Shown here: in pieces, positions 26,416 through 36,374 of the stretch
Numbering within the stretch: the first letter of the stretch is position 1
Layout: each line of letters begins with the position of its first letter
Assembly (NCBI RefSeq): GCF_001439915.1
Contig: NZ_LMBW01000004.1
Coordinates: 165,449 to 229,448 of the forward strand
Length of the DNA: 64,000 bases
From: Fredinandcohnia humi
Lineage (GTDB): Bacteria > Bacillota > Bacilli > Bacillales > Bacillaceae_L
Reading direction: 5' to 3'
Translations under genes and position numbers: made by a program
The notes under the pieces: model-generated
Databases searched by the model: none
Told to the model about the DNA's origin: nothing
What the model saw: the letters and a program-made list of their open reading frames with translations, nothing else

Positions 26416-27339
26416 GTGTTGAAACCCGTTCATCAAACTGCCGATGAAGTGGTACTGACAAAAAAATCGACGATATGGCAACAAATGAAGAAAAACTATT
26501 CAGCATATTTATTTTTACTTCCAAAATTAATCCTGTTTATCGCATTTATTGCAATCCCGGTGGTGTGGGCGTTCATCATCTCCTTCCAGGAATATAAAAT
26601 TTTTGGGAGTGAATGGGCAGGTCTAGACAACTATATAAAGGTGTTTAAAAGTGATGCCTTTTATGAAGCACTGGGGAATACATTCCTTTTTACCGTTGTA
26701 ACGGTACCTTTTAACGTAATAAGTGCACTTATCATTGCCTCTCTCATCCATCCTCTTGGAAAACTGTCTCAAAGCTTCTTCCGAGGAGCTTTTTATTTAC
26801 CAACCGTGACTTCGATGGTAATTGTAGCGATGGTCTGGCGATGGATGTATAACTATGATTTTGGGCTATTTAACTATGTGTTAGGTTGGTTTGGTATGGA
26901 GCCACTTAACTGGTTGGGGCAATCATCTTCTGCACTTTGGGCCTTAATCATCATGCAATGTCTAATCCCATTTGGAGTCGGGATCATTCTTTACCTTGCT
27001 TCAATGGGTTCAATTTCAAATACATTATACGAAGCAGCTACGATTGATGGTGCAAATAGCTTTCAAAAATGGTTTCACATCACATTGCCACTGTTAAAAC
27101 CATCAACATTATATTTAGTTTTACTTAGTACCATCGGTTCATTTCAGGTGTTTACGCAGATCATTATGATGACGGGCGGAGGACCAGGAACGGCAACAGA
27201 AACCTTAGTTCACTTAATCTATAAAACAGGCTTTAGAGATTTTGAGTTTGGCTTTGCAGCAGCACAATCCGTTATTTTATTCTTTATCATTCTATTATTT
27301 TCTGTTATTCAATTCCGCTTACTTCGGTATGATGACTAG
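26416..27339 (+). CDS. Sugar ABC transporter permease (MalF-like)
   Basis: A 307-residue inner-membrane permease with six predicted helices. The EAA loop that contacts the ATPase is YEAATIDGANSFQKWFHITL (about 211-230). Start: GTG at 26416, with TTG at 26419 equally possible, since GGGGG is only 4 nt before GTG and 7 nt before TTG. It partners the next gene as the transmembrane dimer of the importer. Confidence 0.9.
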   Translation: MLKPVHQTADEVVLTKKSTIWQQMKKNYSAYLFLLPKLILFIAFIAIPVVWAFIISFQEYKIFGSEWAGLDNYIKVFKSDAFYEALGNTFLFTVVTVPFNVISALIIASLIHPLGKLSQSFFRGAFYLPTVTSMVIVAMVWRWMYNYDFGLFNYVLGWFGMEPLNWLGQSSSALWALIIMQCLIPFGVGIILYLASMGSISNTLYEAATIDGANSFQKWFHITLPLLKPSTLYLVLLSTIGSFQVFTQIIMMTGGGPGTATETLVHLIYKTGFRDFEFGFAAAQSVILFFIILLFSVIQFRLLRYDD

Positions 27340-27351
27340 GGGGAAAGAATT

Positions 27352-28302
27352 ATGACACCAGGTATCCAAAAAGTAAACAAGCTTATTATCTATTTGCTTT
27401 TGTCCATTTTCGCGATGGTCTCCCTTTTACCGTTGTATTGGGTTTTCAGTACATCCCTGCAGCTAAGCAGCTATCAGGACGAAGAACTAGAACGCCAAGT
27501 TTCTTATGTTGATTCAAACCCGCCTAAAATGTACCCGGTTGGAATCACGGAATACTTTGAGCACTGGGGAAAAGCACGGGATGCTGATGCAGCAACCTAT
27601 CACCGCGAAGTCATGGACTATATCATTGAAGATACGTTCTCAGGATTTACGACATTGTTTAGTAAAAATAATGTAGGAGTCTGGTTTTTTAATAGTTTTT
27701 ATATAGCCGTTGTTGTAACCATTGGAATTCTCCTCTTTGACTCGATGGCAGGGTACGTCCTCGCGAAAAAGCGATTCCCGGGGCGGAATCTTATTTTCTG
27801 GTCAATTATTGCCACGATGATGATACCAGGTCAAGTTACCTTAGTGCCGTTGTTTATAATGGTTCGAAATTTCGGGATTATGGATACACACTGGGCGCTT
27901 ATTTTCCCAGATCTGGCGATGGTTTTTGGGGTATTTTTAATGAGACAATTTATGCACTCGATTCCAGATGAGCTTATCGATGCAGCGAAAATCGACGGTG
28001 CAAGTGAATGGAAAACATATTGGAAAATCATCTTACCACTTGCCAAACCTGGTCTTGCAGCACTTGGAATCTTTACATTTATGAACGTATGGAACTCCTT
28101 TTTGTGGCCAATTATCGTATTGAATGATGCAGATCTATATACATTACCAGTTGGGTTAAAAACACTCCAGGATGCGAACCTTGCAAGCTTCAAGCTTCTG
28201 ATGAGTGGAGCGGCAATCGCATCCATCCCAATGATTATTGTATTTATGTTGTTCCAACGCCATTTTGTAAAAGGATTAACACTTGGTGGCGTGAAGGAAT
28301 AA
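27352..28302 (+). CDS. Sugar ABC transporter permease (MalG-like)
   Basis: A 316-residue permease. The EAA loop is DAAKIDGASEWKTYWKIILP near residues 205-224, and the C-terminus VKGLTLGGVKE is typical of MalG-type subunits. It has a longer first extracellular loop than usual, with about 70 extra residues after helix 1 (ERQVSYVDSNPPKMYPVG region). GGGGGAAAGAATT precedes the ATG. A terminator follows, so this importer may form its own unit of three genes. Confidence 0.9.
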   Translation: MTPGIQKVNKLIIYLLLSIFAMVSLLPLYWVFSTSLQLSSYQDEELERQVSYVDSNPPKMYPVGITEYFEHWGKARDADAATYHREVMDYIIEDTFSGFTTLFSKNNVGVWFFNSFYIAVVVTIGILLFDSMAGYVLAKKRFPGRNLIFWSIIATMMIPGQVTLVPLFIMVRNFGIMDTHWALIFPDLAMVFGVFLMRQFMHSIPDELIDAAKIDGASEWKTYWKIILPLAKPGLAALGIFTFMNVWNSFLWPIIVLNDADLYTLPVGLKTLQDANLASFKLLMSGAAIASIPMIIVFMLFQRHFVKGLTLGGVKE

Positions 28303-28307
28303 CAAAA

Positions 28308-28349
28308 ATGATGCTCCTGTTCTTTAAAAGAACAGCGGCATTTTTTTTA
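28308..28349 (+). terminator. Terminator after the first sugar importer
   Basis: ATGCTCCTGTTCTTT pairs with AAAGAACAGCGGCAT, followed by TTTTTTT. Confidence 0.88.
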
Positions 28350-28389
28350 CCTCAGGTGAAATAATTATACACAAAAACATATAATTTAT

Positions 28390-28428
28390 TAAAATTATAT
28401 TTCAAACCTGCTGCTTTTGTGTTATCTT
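28390..28428 (+). promoter_or_regulatory. Promoter P1 with candidate MurR box
   Basis: TAAAATTATATTTCA (28390-28404) is followed after 18 nt by a -10-like TATCTT (28423-28428). The box covers the place where a -35 would lie. The same 15-mer, with the same 18-nt gap to a -10, occurs at 37380. A repressor site is inferred, most likely for the RpiR-type regulator at 46019. Confidence 0.6.
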
Positions 28429-28468
28429 ATAGAGGAAAACAGTATTGGATATTTAGAAAACATAGTAT

Positions 28469-28482
28469 TGAAAACGTTGTCA
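28469..28482 (+). promoter_or_regulatory. cre site (CcpA operator)
   Basis: TGAAAACGTTGTCA matches the cre consensus TGWAANCGNTNWCA at every position. It lies 41 bp after the P1 -10 and before the GH20 gene, a place where CcpA would block transcription when glucose is present. Confidence 0.85.
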
Positions 28483-28521
28483 AAAAAGTCTTTTCAAAAG
28501 AACAAGGAGGATATTTTCAAT

Positions 28522-30399
28522 ATGAAAATTAGGTTTACGGGTGACATAGAAATTATCAAAGATGGCATACATATACTCTCCCCTGAATTATCATTTCAAG
28601 AGGGAAACGATGGCTACCAAGTTCACATCGTCCAAAGAAAAGGACCGATATTTGTTAAAAATGAATCAAATAAAGCTGAAATTCACTTTGCGGAAAATAT
28701 CCACTTTTTTCGAGGATTGGGACTATGGCTTGAAAACTTCAAAAAAGGTGGAACCTTTGAAATAACAGAGGAACCACAGTTTGAGATGACAGGAGCAATG
28801 CTAGATGCCTCTAGAAATGGCGTTTTGACAGTTAATGAGATTAAGACCCTGTTACGAAAAATGGCAATAATGGGATTGAACGTTCTTATGGTCTATACAG
28901 AAGATACTTATGAGGTAAAGGAAATACCTTACTTCGGCTACATGAGAGGACGTTACACAGAGAATGAGCTTAGGGATTGTGATGAATATGCCCAAGCTTT
29001 AGGGATAGAAATGATCCCATGCATCCAAACACTTGCTCATTTAACTGAGGCCCTCAAATGGAATTATGCATCGAATATAAGAGATACAGCAGATATTTTA
29101 CTAGTTGGGGAAGCTGAAACGTATCAGTTTTTAGAAAAGATTATTACTGCAGCAACAAAGCCCTTCCAATCAAAAAGGATTCACATTGGAATGGACGAAG
29201 CACACCAGTTAGGATTGGGCAGATATTTAGATAAAAACGGATATGAAGAGCGTTTTACGATCATGAACAAACACCTTGAAAAAGTGGTGGAAATCACTGA
29301 ATCATATGGCTTAAAGTCAATGATTTGGAGTGATATGTATTTCAGGCTAGGTTCAAAATATGGTGGGTATTATGATTTAGAAGCGAAAATACCTCAGGAT
29401 GTTATCGCGTCCATTCCAAATACCCAACTTGTTTATTGGGATTATTATCATACAGACGAGGAATTTTATCGTACGTTTATTCAAAAACATAAAGAACTTG
29501 GCTCTGATCCGATTTTCGCCGGGGGGGTTTGGACGTGGAACGGGATATCTCCCAATTATGGAAAAGCAATCGCCACGACAGAAGCGGCTTTAAATGCTTG
29601 TAAAAAAGAAGGGGTAAAAGAGGTTTTCGCAACCATGTGGGGTGATAATGGTGCCGAAACGCCATTAGCAACGTCATTACCAATCCTACAGCTTTTTGCA
29701 GAGCATTCCTATCATAAAACCGTAACTGAACAAGAGGTTGCGGAAAGGTTTGGTTTTTGCACGGGTGGAAGCTACAGTGATTTTATGGTTTTAAATCTTT
29801 TTGATGAAACACCTGGTGTATCTAAGAATAATTTACATGAATCAAACCCATCAAAATTTTTACTTTGGCAGGATGTGTTGATTGGGTTATACGATCAGAA
29901 TATCCAAGGTCTACCAATGAATCAGCATTACGAAAAATTGATTCCAAGATTAGAAGAGGCAAGTAAAAATAATCCGGAATGGAAATCAGTGTTTGAATTT
30001 TACAAGCAACTGGCACGGGTCCTAAGTGTGAAATCAGAAATCGGAATCCAGCTTAAAGAAGCGTATGATGCAGTGGATAAAGAGAAAATAGAATCCATCC
30101 ATGGACAACTTACTAGTTTAATAGAAAGCACTGAAGTGCTACGCCTTAAGCACAGAATCCTCTGGTTTTCAGTGAATAAGCCCTTCGGTTGGGAAGTCAT
30201 TGAACTCAGATATGGTGGATTACTTGCTCGCCTAGACACGGCAAAATTCAGAATCGATGAATGGCTTAATGGAAATATTAGTCGAATTGAAGAACTTGAA
30301 GAAGAACGTCTTTACTTTGAAGGACCCTATAAAATGCCTGAAGGCTCTGTTGGTCGGAATATTTACCGAAGAATTGTTACAGCGGGTAACTTAACTTAA
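28522..30399 (+). CDS. Cytoplasmic GH20 beta-N-acetylhexosaminidase
   Basis: A 625-residue GH20 glycosidase. The catalytic Asp-Glu pair is Asp225-Glu226 in HIGMDEAH. An N-terminal GH20b-like domain (about 1-85) precedes the TIM barrel (RNGVLTVNEIKTLLRKMAIMG near residue 97). No signal peptide is present, so it acts on imported GlcNAc-containing saccharides. AAGGAGG lies 11 nt before the ATG at 28522; the reading frame is open further upstream, but it crosses the promoter and cre site. First gene of the P1 operon, 15 bp upstream of nagZ. Confidence 0.9.
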   Translation: MKIRFTGDIEIIKDGIHILSPELSFQEGNDGYQVHIVQRKGPIFVKNESNKAEIHFAENIHFFRGLGLWLENFKKGGTFEITEEPQFEMTGAMLDASRNGVLTVNEIKTLLRKMAIMGLNVLMVYTEDTYEVKEIPYFGYMRGRYTENELRDCDEYAQALGIEMIPCIQTLAHLTEALKWNYASNIRDTADILLVGEAETYQFLEKIITAATKPFQSKRIHIGMDEAHQLGLGRYLDKNGYEERFTIMNKHLEKVVEITESYGLKSMIWSDMYFRLGSKYGGYYDLEAKIPQDVIASIPNTQLVYWDYYHTDEEFYRTFIQKHKELGSDPIFAGGVWTWNGISPNYGKAIATTEAALNACKKEGVKEVFATMWGDNGAETPLATSLPILQLFAEHSYHKTVTEQEVAERFGFCTGGSYSDFMVLNLFDETPGVSKNNLHESNPSKFLLWQDVLIGLYDQNIQGLPMNQHYEKLIPRLEEASKNNPEWKSVFEFYKQLARVLSVKSEIGIQLKEAYDAVDKEKIESIHGQLTSLIESTEVLRLKHRILWFSVNKPFGWEVIELRYGGLLARLDTAKFRIDEWLNGNISRIEELEEERLYFEGPYKMPEGSVGRNIYRRIVTAGNLT

Positions 30400-30414
30400 A
30401 GGAGTGATGTGGTA

Positions 30415-32028
30415 ATGGAACAAACAACATTAGCTAAAAAAGTGGGACAATTACTTGTTATTGGATTTGACGGAATTAAAGTCCCACAGGAAATCAGAAA
30501 TCTCATCCACAATTATCATATTGGAGCGATTATTTTATTTGGTAGAAATATAGGAACACCTGAGGAGGTATTAGCACTTACTACGGACCTCCAGCGGGAA
30601 GCAAAAAAGGCGGGATATACACACCCATTATTAATATGTGTGGACCAGGAGAATGGAGTTGTTCGACGTTTAGGGGAAGGTGCCACCATCTTTCCAGGTG
30701 CAATGACATTAGGTGCTACGGGCAACCCAAATCATGCCTATAATGTAGGAGTCGCTACAGGTAATGAATTAAAAGCCTTAGGGATTAACTGGAACCTTGC
30801 CCCGGTCCTTGATGTAAATAATAACCCGGATAATCCTGTTATAGGGGTACGGTCTTTTGGAGAATCCGCAGAAAGTGTTTCAAAGTTTGGAAGGGCATCG
30901 ATGCAAGGGATGCAGAAGGCTGGGATCGCAACAACCTTAAAGCATTTTCCAGGGCATGGGGATACGAGTGTAGATTCACATTTAGATTTACCAATAATCC
31001 CTCATGGCCTAGCTCGTCTTGAAGAAATTGAACTTAAACCATTTAAGGAATGTATTGCTGAGGGTGCAGATACCATCATGACGGCACATGTCTATTTTCC
31101 ATCAATTGAAACGGAACCGGGAGTACCTGCTACCATTTCGAAGAAGGTAATCACTGGTTTATTACGCGAAAAACTAAAGTTTAATGGTGTCGTTACAACG
31201 GACTGTATGGAAATGAACGCCATTCTACACGGAATCGGGACCGAAAAGGGCGCTGTTGCTGCGCTTAAAGCCGGTGTAGATTATGTGATGATTTCCCATA
31301 CGCTCCAACGACAAGTGGGAGCAATCAAGGAAATTTTGAAAGCGGTTGAAAATGGGGAGTTAACAGAAGAGGAAATCGAACTAGCACTCAAAAGAATCGA
31401 TACACTTAAAGAAAAATATCTAAGTTGGGATGATATTTCCATAGGGAAAGAACCAGAGGTACCTGAAACAGTAGGAAGTAAGCAGCATGAGAAGATTGCT
31501 TATGAGGCGTATAAGGACAGTGTGACTATTGTAAAAAATAATGGGGTCCTTCCGCTCTCTAATGAAAGTGGCACCCGGATTCTTGTGGTGCATCCTAACA
31601 ATGGAACAACGATGCAAGTCGAGGATAAGCGCTATGCCAACCTTTCATTAGGCCAGGCTATCAAAGAATATGCGGCAGATGCGGATATCTATCAGTTTTC
31701 AAGTTCATTAGACGAAAAAGAGATTGAAACAATTGTTGAAAAAGCAAGCCACTATGACACTGTCATTGCAGGTACACTCACAATCACACCTGGTAGTAAA
31801 CAAATTACCTTGATCGAAAAGCTTATTGAAGCAAAGGAATCTGTCATTGTAATTGCCATGAGAAGCCCATATGATTTTGGATATTTACCAGATGTACCAG
31901 TCTATATGAATACGTATGAATTTACCTATCCAGCTTTAAGGGTTGCTGCTGGTGCGATTTTTGGAAAAGAAGAGGTAAAGGGGAACCTTCCCGTTACTGT
32001 TAAAAAGAGATTAGTAGAAGGAAAGTAA
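30415..32028 (+). CDS. nagZ: Beta-N-acetylglucosaminidase NagZ (GH3)
   Basis: A 537-residue GH3 enzyme that releases non-reducing GlcNAc from muropeptides. The NagZ signature KHFPGHGDTSVDSH holds the Asp187-His189 acid/base dyad typical of this family. The nucleophile is Asp263 (TTDCMEMN). A second C-terminal domain (about 350-537) is as in Bacillus NagZ. Unlike B. subtilis NagZ (YbbD), it has no signal peptide or lipobox and should be cytoplasmic. AAAGGAG lies 10 nt before ATG 30415; the GTG at 30409 is too close to the site. Confidence 0.93.
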   Translation: MEQTTLAKKVGQLLVIGFDGIKVPQEIRNLIHNYHIGAIILFGRNIGTPEEVLALTTDLQREAKKAGYTHPLLICVDQENGVVRRLGEGATIFPGAMTLGATGNPNHAYNVGVATGNELKALGINWNLAPVLDVNNNPDNPVIGVRSFGESAESVSKFGRASMQGMQKAGIATTLKHFPGHGDTSVDSHLDLPIIPHGLARLEEIELKPFKECIAEGADTIMTAHVYFPSIETEPGVPATISKKVITGLLREKLKFNGVVTTDCMEMNAILHGIGTEKGAVAALKAGVDYVMISHTLQRQVGAIKEILKAVENGELTEEEIELALKRIDTLKEKYLSWDDISIGKEPEVPETVGSKQHEKIAYEAYKDSVTIVKNNGVLPLSNESGTRILVVHPNNGTTMQVEDKRYANLSLGQAIKEYAADADIYQFSSSLDEKEIETIVEKASHYDTVIAGTLTITPGSKQITLIEKLIEAKESVIVIAMRSPYDFGYLPDVPVYMNTYEFTYPALRVAAGAIFGKEEVKGNLPVTVKKRLVEGK

Positions 32029-32131
32029 ATTATATAACTCTACTAAAAGGGAGGTGATAAAAAAATTGAAATATGAATAATTTGAAACTCCATAAAAGGC
32101 TAAGGAAACAAATGAAGGGGGAATTCTGAAT

Positions 32132-33745
32132 ATGAAATTGAAAAAGCAATTATTTCTGGTGGCCATAGCTTTAGTAATGCTTCTAGCCGCGTGTAGTAAC
32201 AACACATCTTCAAAAAAGGAAGATAATCCAAAAGTAGATGAAGTTGCGTTAGCGAATGTAAATGAAACAGGCTTTCCAATCGTAAAAGACCCATTAAACT
32301 TAAAAGTCTTTACAGGAAAATCGGCACAAAATGTAAATTCAGATTGGAAAGACATTTTGATTTGGAATAAGTATGCGGAAATGTCCAATGTAAATCTAAA
32401 GTGGGAACAAATACAAACCGACTCCTTAGAAGAGAAGAGAAACCTTGCATTAGCGGGTGGCAATCTACCTGATGTGTTTTTCCTGTCTGCAATGCCAACA
32501 TTAGATATTTTTAAATATGGTAAACAAGGAACTTTTGTTAAGTTAAACGATCTAATTGATCAATATGCTCCAAATTTAAAGAAATTAATGGACGAGAACC
32601 CTGAGATTCGAAAAGCAATTACTTTCCCAGATGGGAATATTTACTCACTTCCATCTATTGTTTCACCTGATTTTATGTCTGTCCGAATTGCTAGTAGACC
32701 TTGGTTTAGCCAGGAAGTTCTTGATGTAACAGGAATGGAAGTACCAGAGTCAACTGAAGAGCTCTATGAATTCCTAAAAGCAGCAAAAGAGAAAACAGGT
32801 AAGATCCCATATGGAGGAACTAGTATGGGTGAGCTTGTATCTTGGTTACAGGGTTCATTCGGGGTTGGTAACAAGGGTGTTAGGAACGCAAACATAGACG
32901 TAAACCCTGATAATAAAGATGAAGTTCGTTTCTATTCAACATCAGATGATTATAGAGCGTTGCTAGAATATGTGCATAAGCTTTATTCAGAAGGATTAGT
33001 TGAGCAAAATATTTTCTCCATTGATTGGGGGCAATACTTAGCAAATGCTTCAGAAGGAAAGTATGCAAGCACTGTATTCTATGATCCAATTGAACTTTTC
33101 GGAGATGAAATTGGTAGTGATTATATAAGTGCGGCTGCATTGAAAGGTCCGAATGGACAACAAGAGTTTTCAAAGGTTGCACCGTCTGTATCTTCCATTG
33201 GTAACTTTGTCATTACGAGTGAAAATCCAAACCCGGCGGCTACTGTCAGATGGATGGACTATTTTTACAGTGATGAAGGGGCAAGACTTTACTACATGGG
33301 TGTAGAGGGCGAAACTTACGAGAAAACCGCTGATGGAAATTACGTATATACTGACAAAATTTTAAATAGTTCTGAAGGATTAACGATGGAACAGGAGATC
33401 GCAAAGTATCTTACTTGGCTAGGTGGGATTCAAGGGATTATCAAACAAGAGTATTTCCAAGGCTCTGAAAATGCCCCAACTTCATTAGAGGCAGCAGAAA
33501 AGATCACACCATATGTTCCTGAAGAAATTTGGCCAGCGTTCTTGTATACAGAAGAGGAAAATAGATTCCTATCGTCTACAGGGGCAGATATTAATAAATA
33601 TGTAGCTGAACAAAGAGACAAATTTATTTCTGGAGACCTTTCATTCTCAGAATGGGATAAATACGTAGAAACAATTGAAAAAATGGGGCTTGAGGAACAT
33701 ATGAAGATTCATCAAGCTGCATATGACCGTTATAAAAAAGAATAA
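32132..33745 (+). CDS. LplA-like ABC transporter binding lipoprotein
   Basis: A 537-residue lipoprotein, Cys21 in LLAAC. It belongs to the large LplA class of solute-binding proteins (usually 500-550 residues) that pair with LplB/LplC permeases. Visible: NETGFPIVKDPLNLKVF at the mature N-terminus, LALAGGNLPDVFFLSAMPT, FVKLNDLIDQYAPNLKKLM, and the C-terminal QAAYDRYKK also found in the paralogue at 40405. The substrate is inferred to be a MurNAc- or GlcNAc-containing saccharide, from the flanking nagZ and murQ. Confidence 0.9.
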   Translation: MKLKKQLFLVAIALVMLLAACSNNTSSKKEDNPKVDEVALANVNETGFPIVKDPLNLKVFTGKSAQNVNSDWKDILIWNKYAEMSNVNLKWEQIQTDSLEEKRNLALAGGNLPDVFFLSAMPTLDIFKYGKQGTFVKLNDLIDQYAPNLKKLMDENPEIRKAITFPDGNIYSLPSIVSPDFMSVRIASRPWFSQEVLDVTGMEVPESTEELYEFLKAAKEKTGKIPYGGTSMGELVSWLQGSFGVGNKGVRNANIDVNPDNKDEVRFYSTSDDYRALLEYVHKLYSEGLVEQNIFSIDWGQYLANASEGKYASTVFYDPIELFGDEIGSDYISAAALKGPNGQQEFSKVAPSVSSIGNFVITSENPNPAATVRWMDYFYSDEGARLYYMGVEGETYEKTADGNYVYTDKILNSSEGLTMEQEIAKYLTWLGGIQGIIKQEYFQGSENAPTSLEAAEKITPYVPEEIWPAFLYTEEENRFLSSTGADINKYVAEQRDKFISGDLSFSEWDKYVETIEKMGLEEHMKIHQAAYDRYKKE

Positions 33746-33776
33746 CAACCAAAACAGGTAAACAAATGGACATTTA

Positions 33777-33802
33777 GGGGGGAACCTCTTCCCCCTGTTT
33801 TT
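33777..33802 (+). terminator. Attenuating hairpin between LplA-like and LplB-like genes
   Basis: GGGGGAA-CCTC-TTCCCCC followed by TGTTTTTGT. A strong short stem with an interrupted T-tract is typical of partial termination that keeps binding-protein mRNA in excess. Confidence 0.75.
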
Positions 33803-33822
33803 GTTAGAAAGGGGGCTGCACA

Positions 33823-34779
33823 ATGGATGCAAAACCAGAAACAACCATACAAACACAAGTATATATAGGGAGTAGATTAAAACGTGCCAAAAAGAACTTA
33901 TTGCAAAACTGGCAATTATATGTTTTTTTATTACCGGCATTTACGTATTTCGTCATCTTTCATTATATCCCAATGTACGGGGTTCAAATTGCCTTTAAAG
34001 ACTTTTATGCCAATCTCGGTATAGTAGGCAGCCCATGGATAGGCTTTGAACACTTTGAACGTTTTTTTAATTCCTATTATTTTTGGAGACTATTAAAAAA
34101 CACACTTATCTTAAGTGCATATGGATTAATACTATTTCCATTACCAATCATTTTTGCCCTCGCTTTAAATGAGCTAAAGAATGGACCGTTTAAAAAATGG
34201 TCACAGACGCTCACATATGCCCCACATTTTATATCTGTGGTTGTTGTTGTTGGGATGTTAGTTGCCTTTTTAGACCCGGTTACAGGTCTTGTCAATCATA
34301 TTGTTGTTACTCTTGGTGGAGAGCCGATTCGCTTCCTAACGAGTCCAGATTGGTTTCGACATATTTATGTTTGGTCTGGTCAGTGGCAATCACTTGGCTG
34401 GGGGACGATTATTTACCTTGCAGCATTAGCAGGAGTAAATCCGGAATTGCATGAAGCGGCAAGGGTGGATGGAGCAACAAGATTACAACGAATTATTCAT
34501 ATCAATGTTCCTTCTATCTTTCCTACAATTGTCGTGTTATTTATTTTAAATATTGGAAGTTTCATGTCAATTGGTTTTGAGAAGGTCCTTTTGATGCAAA
34601 ATTCATTGAATGCTGAGACATCTGACATCATTCAAACCTTCGTATATCAAACTGGTTTAATTGAGGGGCAATATAGTTTTGCCGCTGCTATTGGATTATT
34701 CGATTCTGTTATAAACATCATATTACTAGTATTTGTCAACTATTTAGCAAGACGTGTTAGTAACAATAGCTTGTGGTAA
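33823..34779 (+). CDS. LplB-like sugar ABC permease
   Basis: A 318-residue permease with six helices. The LplB hallmark FHYIPMYGVQIAFKDF is near residues 46-61, and the EAA loop HEAARVDGATRLQRIIHINV is near 210-229. It forms a pair with the next gene and is closely related to the permease at 38395 (shared SPxWF, GEWQ/GQWQSLGWG, GFEKVLLMQN segments). Confidence 0.92.
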   Translation: MDAKPETTIQTQVYIGSRLKRAKKNLLQNWQLYVFLLPAFTYFVIFHYIPMYGVQIAFKDFYANLGIVGSPWIGFEHFERFFNSYYFWRLLKNTLILSAYGLILFPLPIIFALALNELKNGPFKKWSQTLTYAPHFISVVVVVGMLVAFLDPVTGLVNHIVVTLGGEPIRFLTSPDWFRHIYVWSGQWQSLGWGTIIYLAALAGVNPELHEAARVDGATRLQRIIHINVPSIFPTIVVLFILNIGSFMSIGFEKVLLMQNSLNAETSDIIQTFVYQTGLIEGQYSFAAAIGLFDSVINIILLVFVNYLARRVSNNSLW

Positions 34780-34791
34780 GAGGTGAAACAC

Positions 34792-35688
34792 ATGAAAACA
34801 TTTAGTTTATCAGATAAAGCATTCGATGTAATGAATACAATATTTGTGGCAATCATTACATTAATCATTGTATATCCATTAATTTTTGTTATTAGCGCTT
34901 CTATTAGTGACCCCGATGCGGTAAATAGCGGAAGGATGTGGCTTTGGCCAGTTGATGTCTCATTTGCTGGTTTTCAACGGGTCTTTCAAAATGGCGCAAT
35001 ATGGGTTGGATATAAAAACACAATTATATATACCATCGTGGGGACCTTGCTTCACCTTATTGTTCTTCTTCCTTGTGCGTATGCATTATCTCGAAAAGAA
35101 CTAAAAGGGAAAAAGATTTTGTTATGGGTTATTTTAATAACTATGCTTTTTAGTGGTGGTTTAATTCCAACCTACCTTGTGGTTCAGTCCATGGGGATGT
35201 TGAATACAATTTGGGCAATTGTTATACCGGGTGTTGTTGGTGCATGGTCGATTCTTGTGGCTAAAACCTTTTTTGAGCAGACAATTCCTGACCAACTTGT
35301 GGAAGCTTCAAAGATTGATGGTGCCTCTGACTTTACGATTTTTCGTACGGTTGTTCTGCCCCTGTCATTACCGATTATAGCTGTAATGGCACTCTTCCAT
35401 GCTGTTGGATTATGGAATCAGTATTTTAATGCATTAATCTATTTATCTGATGTAAAACTGTATCCACTCCAACTTATTTTAAGACAAATTTTAATTTTAA
35501 ATGAAGTAAGTGCGGATGGGATTGCAGGGGGCGCAGGGACTGCTCAATCCTTTGTTGACCAGGTTAAAACTGCTTCACTCGTAAAATATGCTGTAATCAT
35601 TGTTTCGGCGTTGCCGTTATTAATTGTCTACCCATTTTTACAAAGATTTTTTGTTAAGGGTGTACTAATAGGATCAGTTAAAGAATAA
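34792..35688 (+). CDS. LplC-like sugar ABC permease
   Basis: A 298-residue permease. It has the family stretch VNSGRMWLWPVDVSFAGFQRV near residues 44-64, an EAA-type loop VEASKIDGASDFTIFRTVVL, and the C-terminal RFFVKGVLIGSVKE. The AAGAGGTG site lies 6 nt before the ATG at 34792; an in-frame GTG at 34783 lies inside that site. It is paralogous to the protein at 39386. Confidence 0.92.
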   Translation: MKTFSLSDKAFDVMNTIFVAIITLIIVYPLIFVISASISDPDAVNSGRMWLWPVDVSFAGFQRVFQNGAIWVGYKNTIIYTIVGTLLHLIVLLPCAYALSRKELKGKKILLWVILITMLFSGGLIPTYLVVQSMGMLNTIWAIVIPGVVGAWSILVAKTFFEQTIPDQLVEASKIDGASDFTIFRTVVLPLSLPIIAVMALFHAVGLWNQYFNALIYLSDVKLYPLQLILRQILILNEVSADGIAGGAGTAQSFVDQVKTASLVKYAVIIVSALPLLIVYPFLQRFFVKGVLIGSVKE

Positions 35689-35735
35689 ACCCAATTCATA
35701 CATCAGAAACTATCAATCTATAGGAAGGTGTCAAC

Positions 35736-36356
35736 ATGAATGAAATAGTGAGTGGGTATTATCGTTTATGTGTTTGGATTACTAAGTTTGCATACCTCAA
35801 TCTGTTATGGGTAGGCTTTACATTCCTTGGATTGATTGTTCTAGGGTTTATGCCGGCAACAGTGGCTATGTTTGCAGTTGTTCGAAAATGGACATTAGGA
35901 GAAAGCGATATACCGATTTTTGAGACGTTTTGGAAATCATATAAAAATGAGTTTATGAAGTCCAATATTGTTGGAATTAGTATGTTTGCGATTGGATATT
36001 TATTATCAATTGAATTCCAAATCTTAAGAAGCCAGGATAGCCTTCCCTATTTTATAGCGAGCTATGGGGTTATCGCGCTATATCTCATTTATTTTATTAT
36101 CCTATTGTATATTTTCCCTTTATTTGTTCATTTCAAATTAAAGCTAGGACAATATGTTAAATGGTCATTTGTAATAGGGATTGTTCATCCAATTTTAACG
36201 ATTTTTTTACTAGTGGTTATTGGTGTAATTATTTATTTAACTTTTAAATTCTTCCCAGCATTTCTCTTCTTTTTTGGAGGAAGCATAATAGCTTACATCA
36301 TTATGTGGGGAGCGGTGAAAACTTTCCCGAAATTTGAAAAAGCAACAGAAATATGA
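35736..36356 (+). CDS. YesL-family membrane protein (DUF624)
   Basis: A 206-residue membrane protein with about five helices, of the DUF624/YesL family. Landmarks are MPATVAMFAVVRKWTLGESDIPIFETFW, near residues 38-66. DUF624 genes accompany LplABC-type oligosaccharide importers in many Bacilli, yet their role is unknown. Here one follows each of the two LplABC sets, the second being at 42230. AGGAAGGTG precedes the ATG. Confidence 0.85.
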   Translation: MNEIVSGYYRLCVWITKFAYLNLLWVGFTFLGLIVLGFMPATVAMFAVVRKWTLGESDIPIFETFWKSYKNEFMKSNIVGISMFAIGYLLSIEFQILRSQDSLPYFIASYGVIALYLIYFIILLYIFPLFVHFKLKLGQYVKWSFVIGIVHPILTIFLLVVIGVIIYLTFKFFPAFLFFFGGSIIAYIIMWGAVKTFPKFEKATEI

Positions 36357-36374
36357 ATACAGGATGGATCATAC